A stretch of 64,000 nucleotides of DNA from Nocardioides zhouii (GTDB lineage: Bacteria; Actinomycetota; Actinomycetes; Propionibacteriales; Nocardioidaceae). The notes under the pieces were generated by a model that worked only from the letters and a program-made list of their open reading frames with translations, searched no databases and had not been told where the DNA came from. Each line of letters begins with the position of its first letter. The first letter of the stretch is position 1. Shown one piece after another: positions 16,555 to 23,540 of this stretch. A program made the translations under genes and the position numbers. The DNA is taken from the NCBI RefSeq assembly GCF_004137345.1, contig NZ_SDWV01000001.1, positions 1-64,000 on the forward strand, in the 5' to 3' direction.

Positions 16555-17099
16555 GCGCTCGCCTCTCGGTCTCGAGAGGCACCGCGCCGCACGGTGCGTA
16601 CGACCGGAGGTGCTGCCACCTTCTCGTCTATGCCGACGTCACGGTGGTCAGTGGCTCCGGGGAGGTCCGCTGTAGTAATGGTGGGACCCCCGTGTGTCCC
16701 GCTGAACGCCCGATTCGGCCCGTTCAGGGGGCGGGTTTCAGCATCATTCAGGGGGCTAGTAGGCGTCCCGCTGAACTTGCCCGGCTTCCTCCGATTCAGG
16801 GGGCGGGCATCCGTCCCGCTGACCGACTCGGGGAAGAGCCCCTGATAGACGGCCGTGATGCCCTTCTGACCTCGGACCTGGGTCCACAGCCAGCCACTGT
16901 CGTGCGCCTCGGTGATGCGCTCGGTGATCCTCCGTTCGGATCTTCCGAGCCCGGCGGCGATCTTGTGGCGCGGGATGCTGACACGTCGGTCCTGGCCCAT
17001 GTGGTCGGCCAGGAACAGCAGCAGGACCTTCGTGCGGTCCGTCAGGGTGGTCGACCGGTAGACCGCACGCCGCCAGTCGGACAGGGTGTGACGGCTCAT
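16551..17099 (-). CDS. Winged-helix DNA-binding protein, possible replication initiator
   Basis: 182 residues. The N-terminal 75 residues (WRRAVYRSTTLTDRTKVLLLFLADHM, SIPRHKIAAGLGRSERRITERI, GWLWTQVRGQKG) form a MarR/DnaD-like winged helix as in phage and plasmid replication-initiation proteins. The middle has imperfect repeats of the form SGTxxxPLN (about residues 92-138), encoded by iteron-like DNA repeats at 16696-16822. The C-terminus is disordered. Start GTG/ATG context is coupled to the upstream gene by an ATGA overlap. A lambda-O-like arrangement (origin inside initiator gene) is a reasonable hypothesis. Confidence 0.65.
   Translation of the reverse strand: MSRHTLSDWRRAVYRSTTLTDRTKVLLLFLADHMGQDRRVSIPRHKIAAGLGRSERRITERITEAHDSGWLWTQVRGQKGITAVYQGLFPESVSGTDARPLNRRKPGKFSGTPTSPLNDAETRPLNGPNRAFSGTHGGPTITTADLPGATDHRDVGIDEKVAAPPVVRTVRRGASRDREASA
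16696..16822. repeat. Clustered iteron-like repeats inside the winged-helix gene
   Basis: The core TTCAGGGGG occurs at 16723, 16747 and 16795, and its near inverse GTCCCGCTGA at 16696, 16765 and 16813. That gives six related sites within 127 bases in alternating orientation; spacings are multiples of three because the DNA also encodes SGTxxxPLN peptide repeats. Candidate binding sites or replication origin. Confidence 0.6.
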
Positions 17100-17323
17100 G
17101 CGACGTCACCCAGCTCGAGGGCCAGCAGCTCGGCCCACTCGTCGGCGTACTCCTCGCGGCAGCGAGTCGCCTTTGCATGGCACGCCGCGGCGATGATGTC
17201 GCAGCGCGCGTTGCCGACCTTGGCGAAGTCGTCGGCCCGCTTGAGCCAGTACGACTCCTGGGCGTTCAGCAGGATCTCGATGATCATGCTCGTGGCGAGT
17301 CGGTCGATCAGTTCGGGGCTCAC
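17096..17323 (-). CDS. Hypothetical helical element protein
   Basis: 75 residues from GTG 17323: SPELIDRLATSMIIEILLNAQESYWLKRADDFAKVGNARCDIIAAACHAKATRCREEYADEW. It is almost entirely helical with three Cys residues, and no family is recognised. Similar small helical proteins are frequent in actinobacterial elements. The start overlaps the upstream stop (GTGA), and the stop overlaps the winged-helix gene start. Confidence 0.5.
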   Translation of the reverse strand: MSPELIDRLATSMIIEILLNAQESYWLKRADDFAKVGNARCDIIAAACHAKATRCREEYADEWAELLALELGDVA

Positions 17324-17613
17324 AGCAGCATCCCATGGACCGCGGCGTGCGCAGCCTTGACCGCGGCGACCTCGTGACCGGCCAACCTCAAGAGGTGGAC
17401 CTCGTCTACGACCTCAGTCGGCCACCGGCGCGACTCAGCAAGCGCCAGGGCCTCCGAGACGACTTCGGGGGTGCCGTACCAAGCGCGCAGACGAGAGCCG
17501 AACAGCGGGGGTCGTCCGCCGTTGCACTCCATCAGGAGATCGCGGGAGCCATGTCCCCGAAGGTAGGCGGCCGAGCGGTTGATGAACGCGGCCTGAATCA
17601 GGCGGGTGCTCAT
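17320..17613 (-). CDS. Hypothetical element protein
   Basis: 97 residues from ATG 17613, whose A is shared with the stop of the upstream gene (TGATG). Sequence: MSTRLIQAAFINRSAAYLRGHGSRDLL, then RLRAWYGTPEVVSEALALAESRRW and a C-terminal helix EVAAVKAAHAAVHGMLL. No domain recognised. The coupling at both ends is the evidence for translation. Confidence 0.5.
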   Translation of the reverse strand: MSTRLIQAAFINRSAAYLRGHGSRDLLMECNGGRPPLFGSRLRAWYGTPEVVSEALALAESRRWPTEVVDEVHLLRLAGHEVAAVKAAHAAVHGMLL

Positions 17614-17840
17614 CAGGACACCGCCAGGGCGAGTCGACGGATGCGGCGGCGGCAATCCCAGCCGAGGCCCGCCCTGATGGACGATTCGGCCGTGATGAGG
17701 TGACCACACCGAAGACAGGTCGGCTCCGCGCGGCGGTCGGACGCTCCGCCTACACTGACAGGAGCAGTCTTGATCGCCGTCGAGATGCTTTCAGCCGGTC
17801 CGCTAGCCACGGACCGGCTTTCTCGTCCTTCAGGCAGCAT
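17613..17840 (-). CDS. Small zinc-finger protein, DUF6011-like
   Basis: 75 residues from ATG 17840 (GTG 17849 gives 78). The conserved part is CLRCGHLITAESSIRAGLGWDC, a C-x2-C ... GxG.xC pattern like that of DUF6011-type zinc ribbons of actinobacterial elements (family name from memory). The first 40 residues look unstructured and overlap a hairpin and candidate promoter on the other strand (17751-17820), so the true start may differ from the one given. Confidence 0.5.
   Translation of the reverse strand: MLPEGRESRSVASGPAESISTAIKTAPVSVGGASDRRAEPTCLRCGHLITAESSIRAGLGWDCRRRIRRLALAVS
17751..17822 (+). ncRNA. Candidate small antisense RNA with terminator
   Basis: On the plus strand TACACT (17751-17756) could be a -10 box; no good -35 is seen. 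About 35 bases after the expected start is a perfect 10-bp hairpin (17793-17802 with 17810-17819) followed by TTTCT, resembling an intrinsic terminator. The product would be about 60 nt and antisense to the 5' part of the DUF6011-like gene. It may instead be a terminator or regulatory hairpin without a small RNA. Confidence 0.35.
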
Positions 17841-18111
17841 CGCCACCACCGGCCCTCGCGACGCGGGCAGCCTTGGCCGCTCGCGTCATCCGGAGCATGT
17901 GGGCGCGCTGTAGATAGTCGACGCGGCGCTCGAGCTCAGCGGGGTTCGTTGCTGCGAGATGACCGTTGGGATCGATCTCGCGGGCGAACTTGGCACGAAG
18001 GCCAGCTCTAGCCGGCTCGGTTGCGGCCGTGCGGTCTGGGGTTCGGCCCCACCGTTCGGCCGCGGCGATCTGGGCGACAATGGAGCGGGATTCTGGGTCC
18101 CTGGCGGGCAT
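17830..18111 (-). CDS. Hypothetical actinobacterial mobile-element protein
   Basis: 93 residues: MPARDPESRSIVAQIAAAERWGRTPDRTAATEPARAG, then FAREIDPNGHLAATNPAELERRVDYLQRAHMLRMTRAAKAARV. Basic, helical, with the WxxTxDRTAxTxPAR block seen in many small genes of actinobacterial integrated elements (recalled, not searched). AAGGAGAAGC precedes the ATG. The function is unknown; a small DNA-binding role is possible from the charge. Confidence 0.6.
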   Translation of the reverse strand: MPARDPESRSIVAQIAAAERWGRTPDRTAATEPARAGLRAKFAREIDPNGHLAATNPAELERRVDYLQRAHMLRMTRAAKAARVARAGGGDAA

Positions 18112-18198
18112 GGCGCTTCTCCTTGGCAGGAGTGATCCGCCGGGTGATTACCCCGGCTTGGATCGCACGCCGTGATGCCCTGTGCGCAGACAGACGCC

Positions 18199-18636
18199 TT
18201 ACGCGTCGTTCGTTAGCATAGTGGACCGAGCGGACACATCGATGCGAGACACACCATTGGCACAGAGGTCGTGGATAAGGCTGCGCATGCGGGGGCCGGA
18301 GATGGTGGGGACCCTCAGTCCGCAACTAGGGCAGGGGTCCAGTGTCCAGGTCGATTCGGCGGGATCCGCGCCCGGTGGGATCTCCTCGCCCCTCAACCTC
18401 TCTCGTCGTGCTCCTCCGCGCCGATCCAGCCCTCGAAGGTGTCCAGGCACGGTGTGGCTCATCCGAGACTGGTCGTAGAGAACCTGCCCTCGGTCATCCC
18501 CGTGACTGGCCCGCAGCGCGGCTAAGAGTTCGGGGTCGTGCGGACGCAGGAAGGCGTCGAGCAGCACCCTGGAGGCGTGTGTCCCGCGGCCGGTGCAGAC
18601 CCACTTGACCTCCCACTCAACCCCGGAAACGGTCAC
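18199..18636 (-). CDS. Hypothetical zinc-ribbon-like protein beside integrase
   Basis: 145 residues from GTG 18636, which overlaps the integrase stop (GTGA). [22 protein letters not shown] at the N-terminus and [11 protein letters not shown] near residue 105 give a CPSC knuckle. Similar small proteins accompany integrases in actinobacterial elements. No excisionase-type winged helix is evident in it, so the excisionase, if any, is not identified. Confidence 0.55.
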   Translation of the reverse strand: MTVSGVEWEVKWVCTGRGTHASRVLLDAFLRPHDPELLAALRASHGDDRGQVLYDQSRMSHTVPGHLRGLDRRGGARRERLRGEEIPPGADPAESTWTLDPCPSCGLRVPTISGPRMRSLIHDLCANGVSRIDVSARSTMLTNDA

Positions 18637-19550
18637 AGCCGGTCCCCGATCGCCATGCGCCGGTGGGCGTCCCGTGCTCGTTCGTCAGCAGCACTGGCGG
18701 CATACCGCCCGACCATCTCGCGGGAGCGCCAGCCAGCTAGCCGCATGAGGTCGTTCTCCTGCCCGCCGTTGGCGAGCCACAGGTGGGCGAAGGTGTGCCG
18801 GAACATGTGCGGATGGATCGGGTCGAGGCCGGCATCCTTGCAACGACGTTCCAACATCTGCCGTACGCCCGAGTCCGTCATCGGGCCCTTCTTGCCGATC
18901 CACAGCCGCTCGGAGGTGCGGGCCATGGGATTGCGACCGCGGTCGCGGATGTAACGGCGAAGGGCGTCAGCCGTCTTGGCTCCGTAGGGGCAGGCGCGAC
19001 CCCTGCCACCCTTGCCCATCACGAACGCCATCGACTGCTCGCGGTCGACGTCCTCAAGCTTGAGCCCAGCCAACTCGCCCGCCCGCATACCGGTGTCCAG
19101 GAAGAGTCGGATGATCGCGGTGTCCCGCCGGTTCTCGAACGTGTTGCCGCCGCAGGACTTGAGGAGCCTGGCGAGCTGCTCGAGGTCGAGCACCGGCACC
19201 GGCTGCTCTGGCACGCTCGGCGGACTCATCGTCTCCATGGGGGTGCGGTCGAGCTCGCCGTCGACCACGAGCCACCGGAAGAGCTGCTGGAGCGACCGGT
19301 AGTGCTTGGCGACCGTGGCGGGTGCGACCCGGGTGTGCATCTCAGCCAGGTACCGCTCAAGGATGGGTCGTGTGATCGCGGTGTGCCGGCTGTCGAGCCC
19401 CTTCTGGTCGAGCCAAGTGCATAGCGCCTCGCCCACGGTCAGGTACGACTCGATGGTGCCGCGCGCGCGATTTCTGGCACGCAGGTGCGTGCGCCAGTCG
19501 TCGAGGAAGCCGCGCAGCGGCTCACTTGGAGGGGGTTGACGATTACTCAC
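18633..19550 (-). CDS. int: Tyrosine recombinase (integrase)
   Basis: 305-residue phage-type integrase that would recombine the 46-bp attachment core in tRNA-Met. The N-terminal SAM-like core-binding domain (about 10-105) includes [22 protein letters not shown]. The catalytic domain has Arg156 (TGMRAGEL), Lys180 (MGKGGRGR), His248-x-x-Arg251 (HMFRHTFA), Trp274 in the second His/Trp position, and nucleophile Tyr283 (VGRYAAS). GTG 19550 is taken as the start with GAGGAG upstream; longer readings run into the tRNA gene. It lies 62 bases from the tRNA 3' end, the usual placement. Confidence 0.93.
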   Translation of the reverse strand: MSNRQPPPSEPLRGFLDDWRTHLRARNRARGTIESYLTVGEALCTWLDQKGLDSRHTAITRPILERYLAEMHTRVAPATVAKHYRSLQQLFRWLVVDGELDRTPMETMSPPSVPEQPVPVLDLEQLARLLKSCGGNTFENRRDTAIIRLFLDTGMRAGELAGLKLEDVDREQSMAFVMGKGGRGRACPYGAKTADALRRYIRDRGRNPMARTSERLWIGKKGPMTDSGVRQMLERRCKDAGLDPIHPHMFRHTFAHLWLANGGQENDLMRLAGWRSREMVGRYAASAADERARDAHRRMAIGDRL

Positions 19551-19611
19551 AACGAGGACAATACTCCTCTGTGCAACCGTTGTGCGGGATCGAATCCCAA
19601 TGTTTTGGCTG

Positions 19612-19657
19612 GTGGTGGGGCGGGTGGGGCTCGAACCCACGACCCAAGGATTATGAG
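19612..19657. repeat. attR: 46-bp core within tRNA-Met
   Basis: The right-hand copy of the 46-bp direct repeat, including the encoded CCA and reaching into the anticodon loop of the functional tRNA. Integration here keeps the tRNA intact because the element carries the same 3' end. Confidence 0.9.
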
Positions 19658-19689
19658 TCCTCTGCTCTGACCGACTGAGCTACCGCCCC
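19613..19689 (-). tRNA. tRNA-Met (CAT anticodon)
   Basis: Minus-strand cloverleaf of 77 nt: acceptor GGGGCGG pairing with CCGCCCC, D-loop AGCTCAGTCGGTCAGAGC, anticodon loop CTCATAA, T-arm GTGGG TTCGAGC CCCAC, and CCA encoded. CAT means elongator Met, or Ile2 if the C is lysidine-modified; sequence alone does not separate them with certainty. Its first 10 bases encode the last residues and TAG stop of the GNAT gene. It is the integration site of the adjacent element. Confidence 0.9.
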
Positions 19690-20678
19690 TCGGGCGGCAC
19701 CCTATCCGCGAGAAGCGCGAGGTCGGCCTCCATCTCGTGCATGTGCTCCACGACGCGGAATCCCAGCGCGGTGTTGGTGCGGTGCATGGCCGTGTTCGAC
19801 GGGGCGGTCCACGTGTGGACGAGGCCGATGCTCGCGGGGAGCTCGGCGTAGTTGACCGCCTTGAGCGCAGCCCCCAGTCGGTGGCCGCGGTGATCGGGCA
19901 TGACGAGCGTGTCGTCCTGCCACGCGATGTCGGCCCCGTGCGGGACGAACAGCAGCGAGTAGCCGCCGAATGCTCCGTCGACCCGACGACGGGCCGTGGC
20001 CACACGCACGTCGTACGACCTCATCAGGCGCTCCTCCGACGAGGCGAGCCGGGCGTCGTCCAGCACCGTCGGCTCCAGGTCGAGCTCACCGGTCGGCACA
20101 TCGGCGTTCATCTGGTTGCGCATCTCGAGGTACGCCTCGCGGTGCTCGTCGGGACAGCGGCCGCGCCAGGTGACGACCTCGTACGCCGGATCGACCACGG
20201 CCTGTGCAGCAGGGCCCAGCGGGAGGCCCAGGAGGAGGTGGTCCTCGCGGTGCTTCTCGACCGCCCCCACCGATGCGGCGAAGAGCATCCCGGGACCACC
20301 GTCGACCGGGGCCACGGACACCTCTCCCCCGACGCGGGCGCGTCCAGCCGCGCGGGCCTCCGCCACGACCGAGTCCCACAGCAGGCGACCCACACCGCGG
20401 CGGCGGTGCTCCGGCAGCACGTTGACCTCGCACCAGCCCACGTCGAGGTTCTCGGTCAGCGGCAGCTCGAGTTCCGCCACCCCGACCAGGGCGTCGCCGT
20501 CGCGGGCCTCGAACCGGATGCGGCGGGCGTGCTCCCCCGGCTCCGTGACGGTGAGCTCGAACGCGTCGAACGCCTCGAGCAGGGCGTGCGGGCGATCGGC
20601 CCGTGCGGAGCGGTCCATCACCTCGAACCACGCGCGTCGGGCGGCCGGGTCTGAGGCGTCGAGCTCGCGGATGTGCAC
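19680..20678 (-). CDS. Tandem GNAT acetyltransferase
   Basis: 332 residues with two GNAT folds. The first has EVNVLPEHRRRGVGRLLWDSVVAEAR (acetyl-CoA loop RRRGVG, about residues 92-97). The second has LVMPDHRGHRLGAALKAVNYAEL (about 265-285). Tandem GNAT proteins of this size occur widely in actinobacteria, mycothiol synthase MshD being one, but this protein lacks clear MshD signatures; its substrate is unknown. The stop codon is inside the 5' end of the tRNA-Met gene (10-base overlap), which fixes the ancestral neighbourhood of the integration site. Confidence 0.8.
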   Translation of the reverse strand: MHIRELDASDPAARRAWFEVMDRSARADRPHALLEAFDAFELTVTEPGEHARRIRFEARDGDALVGVAELELPLTENLDVGWCEVNVLPEHRRRGVGRLLWDSVVAEARAAGRARVGGEVSVAPVDGGPGMLFAASVGAVEKHREDHLLLGLPLGPAAQAVVDPAYEVVTWRGRCPDEHREAYLEMRNQMNADVPTGELDLEPTVLDDARLASSEERLMRSYDVRVATARRRVDGAFGGYSLLFVPHGADIAWQDDTLVMPDHRGHRLGAALKAVNYAELPASIGLVHTWTAPSNTAMHRTNTALGFRVVEHMHEMEADLALLADRVPPEGR

Positions 20679-20778
20679 ACCGCATCCGACACCTGCACCG
20701 TCTTCCGATCAACCCGATTTCCCCTCCGGGCGCCCCGTGCGCGTGGGACAGTGATGCGCCTCGGGATGGGAGGACATC

Positions 20779-22227
20779 GTGGGCAAGGATCGTGCAGCGC
20801 TGCTGACCCCGTCGCAGCGGCACCTGGTGACGCGCTTCGGCTACGGCATCGACGCGACGCTCGCCCAGGACGTACGCCGTGCCGGTGGCGCGCAGGCGTG
20901 GTTCGAGCAGCAGCTCACCCGACCCGGCGCATTCCCCGACAACGCCGCCGACGAGGTGCGCCGGTGGTGGCCCGACCTCGACCGCAGGCCGACCGACCTC
21001 TGGCAGGGCCAGATCCAGGAGGTGCGCGGCGGCTGGGAGGTCATGGAGGACTACGGCCGCTGGCTGCTCGTCCGACGGATCCGTACGCGGCGCCCGGTGC
21101 TCGAGAAGATGACCGAGTTCTGGGAGGGCATGCTCCATGTGCCGGTGAGCGGCGACGCGCACTTCACCTGGCGTGCCGACTACGGCGAGACCATCCGCCG
21201 GCACGCGCTCGGCCGCTTCGACCACCTGCTCGCCGCGACCACGACCCACCCGGCGATGCTGATCTTCCTGTCGGCGGCGACGTCGACGAAGCGGGCGCCC
21301 AACGAGAACCTCGGCCGCGAGCTGCTGGAGCTGCACACCCTGGGCGCGGGCAACTTCAGCGAGGACGACGTGAAGGCCTCGTCGCGGATCCTCACCGGCT
21401 GGCACGTCGACCTCTGGGAGACGTGGGCGGCGTCGTACGTCAAGGAGGACCACTGGACCGGCACCGTGCAGGTCAAGGGCTTCAAGGACCGGAACCGCAA
21501 GGGCGACGGCCGCGAGGTCACCCAGGACTACCTCCGCTACCTCGCCCACCACCCGCTCACCGCCCACCACGTGTGCGAGCGGCTGGCGACCAAGTTCGTC
21601 CGCGACGACCCGCCGCAGTCCCTCGTACGTCGGCTCGCAAAGGTCTACCTGAAGCACGACACCGAGATCGCGCCGGTGCTGCGGGCGCTCGTGGCCAGCA
21701 AGGAGTTCCGGACTGCCGGCGGCCGCAAGCTGCGTGACCCGAGCGAGGACGTCGTGGCGACCTACCGTGCCCTCGGCGTCCAGGTCGGTCGCCCCAGCCA
21801 GGGCGACTCGGGTGCCAACGCGATGCTCTGGCAGGCCTCCGGGCTGGGCCTCTCGCCGCACGCCTGGCCACGACCCGACGGGACGCCGGTCCGCGACGAC
21901 ATCTGGGCCTCGCCCTCGCGCGCGCTCGGATCGATGAGCATGCACTGGGCGATGGCGGGCGGCTGGTGGCCCACCGCCGACCTGCGCTACCGCGAGCCGA
22001 GCACCTGGGTACCGGCGAAGAAGCCGATCCGCTTCAAGGACCTCGTCGACGCGGTCAGCCGCGACCTGCTCCACCGCCCCGCGTCGAAGCACCTCCTCGA
22101 GACCGCGTGCCTGGCCACCGGCTGCCGCGCCAAGGAGCAGATCGACCGCGACCACGGCCTCTACCAGTGGGGCTTCGCGCGGCTGCTGGCCGCGGTCCTC
22201 GACTCCCCCGACCACCTGGCGTGCTGA
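20779..22227 (+). CDS. DUF1800 family protein
   Basis: 482 residues. The N-terminal TPSQRHLVTRFGYGIDA, KMTEFWEGMLHV, and the signature NENLGRELLELHTLGAGNFSEDDVKASSRILTGW (about residues 175-208) place it in DUF1800, a large family of unknown function nearly always paired with a Tat-exported DUF1501 protein, as here. No clear signal peptide of its own. GTG 20779 follows GGGAGGACATC. The next gene begins one base after its stop, so the two are one operon. Confidence 0.9.
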   Translation: MGKDRAALLTPSQRHLVTRFGYGIDATLAQDVRRAGGAQAWFEQQLTRPGAFPDNAADEVRRWWPDLDRRPTDLWQGQIQEVRGGWEVMEDYGRWLLVRRIRTRRPVLEKMTEFWEGMLHVPVSGDAHFTWRADYGETIRRHALGRFDHLLAATTTHPAMLIFLSAATSTKRAPNENLGRELLELHTLGAGNFSEDDVKASSRILTGWHVDLWETWAASYVKEDHWTGTVQVKGFKDRNRKGDGREVTQDYLRYLAHHPLTAHHVCERLATKFVRDDPPQSLVRRLAKVYLKHDTEIAPVLRALVASKEFRTAGGRKLRDPSEDVVATYRALGVQVGRPSQGDSGANAMLWQASGLGLSPHAWPRPDGTPVRDDIWASPSRALGSMSMHWAMAGGWWPTADLRYREPSTWVPAKKPIRFKDLVDAVSRDLLHRPASKHLLETACLATGCRAKEQIDRDHGLYQWGFARLLAAVLDSPDHLAC

Positions 22228-22228
22228 C

Positions 22229-23524
22229 ATGACCTCCCACGACACTCCCCCGCGCCCCACCACCGCGTGCGGCTGCCCCGACTACGACGAGGCGCGCCTT
22301 GCGCTCAGCCGCAGGGCCCTGCTCGGCACCGCCCTCGCCGGCGGCGCACTGGCGCTCGGGCCTGGTCTGGCCGGCAACGGTCCGCGGGCGTACGCCGTCA
22401 CCGGCCGGACCGCGAACCGGCTGTCCACACCGCTCGGCTCGGTGCTCGTGCTGCTGTCTCTCCGTGGCGCCGCCGACGGGCTCTCGCTCGTCGTGCCGCA
22501 CGGCGACCCGGCCTACTACGCCGCGCGCCCGCGCATCGGCGTACCCCACACGGCGCTGCTGGCGCCCGACACCATGTTCGGCCTGCACCCGGCGCTCGCG
22601 CCGCTGCTGCCGATGTGGACCGCCGGCTCGCTGGCCGCCGTGCACGCCACGGGGATGGCGGTCCCGAACCGCTCGCACTTCGCGGCGATGGAGGCCATCG
22701 AGGACGCGGCACCGGGGTCCACCGAGCGCAACGGCTGGCTCAACCGGCTGCTCGGCGAGCTGCCCGGCACCTCGCCCCTGCAGGGCACCGCGATGGGCAA
22801 CCAGGTGCCGACCTCGCTCTTCGGGATCAACCCCGCGTTCGTGGTCGAGGACGTCGACCGGGCCGAGGTGGCCGGCACCGACGACGACGGCCGGCGCCTC
22901 CTCGCCCTCCAGCACGCGTGGAAGAACGGTGGCCTGATGGGCCGGGCCGTGCGCGACGCGATCTCGGGAGCGCAGACCTTCGGGGCTGCCCGCGACCTCC
23001 CCGCCCAGGAGTCGGCCACCACCCCCTACCCGCAGACCGACCTGGGCCGGGCGCTGTCGGACGTGTCGCGGATCGTGCGCTCGGGCGTCGGTGCCGAGGT
23101 CGTCACGGTCGACCAGGGTGGCTGGGACATGCACACCGATCTCGGCACGGTCGAGTGGGGCGACATGCGGCGCAACGCCGGCGACCTGGCCGCCTCGATC
23201 GCCGCCTTCTTCGCCGACCTGGGTCCTGCTGCCGACCGGGTCACGCTGGTGACGCTCAGCGAGTTCGGGCGGCGGGTCAAGGAGAACGACGGCTACGGCA
23301 CCGACCACGGCTACGGCAACGTGATGTTCGTGGCCGGGGCCGGCGTCCGCGGCGGTCAGTACTACGGCTCCTGGCCCGGCCTCGCCGACTCGCTCGACGC
23401 CGACCTGCTGGTCACCACCGACTACCGCAGCGTGCTGACCGAGGTCGTGACGCGGCGGTTCGGGGTCTCGGTCGGCCAGGTGTTCCCGGGCTTCGCGCCG
23501 ACGGCCGTCGGCGTGATGGCTTGA
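22229..23524 (+). CDS. DUF1501 family Tat-exported protein
   Basis: 431 residues. A twin-arginine signal SRRALLGTALAGGALALGP (about 28-47) precedes the mature domain, which is alkaline-phosphatase/sulfatase-like in family descriptions. Typical DUF1501 blocks: VLVLLSLRGAADGLSLVVPHGDP, FGLHPALAPLLPMW, AVHATGMAVPNRSHF, VTVDQGGWDMHTD, LVTLSEFGRRVKEN, and DHGYGNVMFVAGAGVRGG. It forms an operon with the DUF1800 gene. Function is unknown; the pair is presumed to act outside the membrane. Confidence 0.92.
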   Translation: MTSHDTPPRPTTACGCPDYDEARLALSRRALLGTALAGGALALGPGLAGNGPRAYAVTGRTANRLSTPLGSVLVLLSLRGAADGLSLVVPHGDPAYYAARPRIGVPHTALLAPDTMFGLHPALAPLLPMWTAGSLAAVHATGMAVPNRSHFAAMEAIEDAAPGSTERNGWLNRLLGELPGTSPLQGTAMGNQVPTSLFGINPAFVVEDVDRAEVAGTDDDGRRLLALQHAWKNGGLMGRAVRDAISGAQTFGAARDLPAQESATTPYPQTDLGRALSDVSRIVRSGVGAEVVTVDQGGWDMHTDLGTVEWGDMRRNAGDLAASIAAFFADLGPAADRVTLVTLSEFGRRVKENDGYGTDHGYGNVMFVAGAGVRGGQYYGSWPGLADSLDADLLVTTDYRSVLTEVVTRRFGVSVGQVFPGFAPTAVGVMA

Positions 23525-23540
23525 CGCGCGACCGGACCAG

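Larger units (their letters stand above)
10784..19657 (-). mobile_element. Integrated phage-satellite-like element at tRNA-Met (phiRv-like)
   Basis: Bounded by 46-bp direct repeats (10738-10783 and 19612-19657), the second within tRNA-Met. From the tRNA inward, leftward: tyrosine integrase, small zinc-binding and unknown genes, a chain of 4-base-overlapping early genes including a winged-helix protein, an RHH-like protein, an HK97-type major capsid protein, a tail-like protein and a DUF4177 protein; two small genes read rightward at the far end. No terminase large subunit, portal, protease, tape measure, holin or endolysin is visible. Size and content resemble M. tuberculosis phiRv1/phiRv2 and capsid-carrying satellites, rather than a complete prophage. 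A decayed prophage is the alternative, but most genes look intact. Confidence 0.85.
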
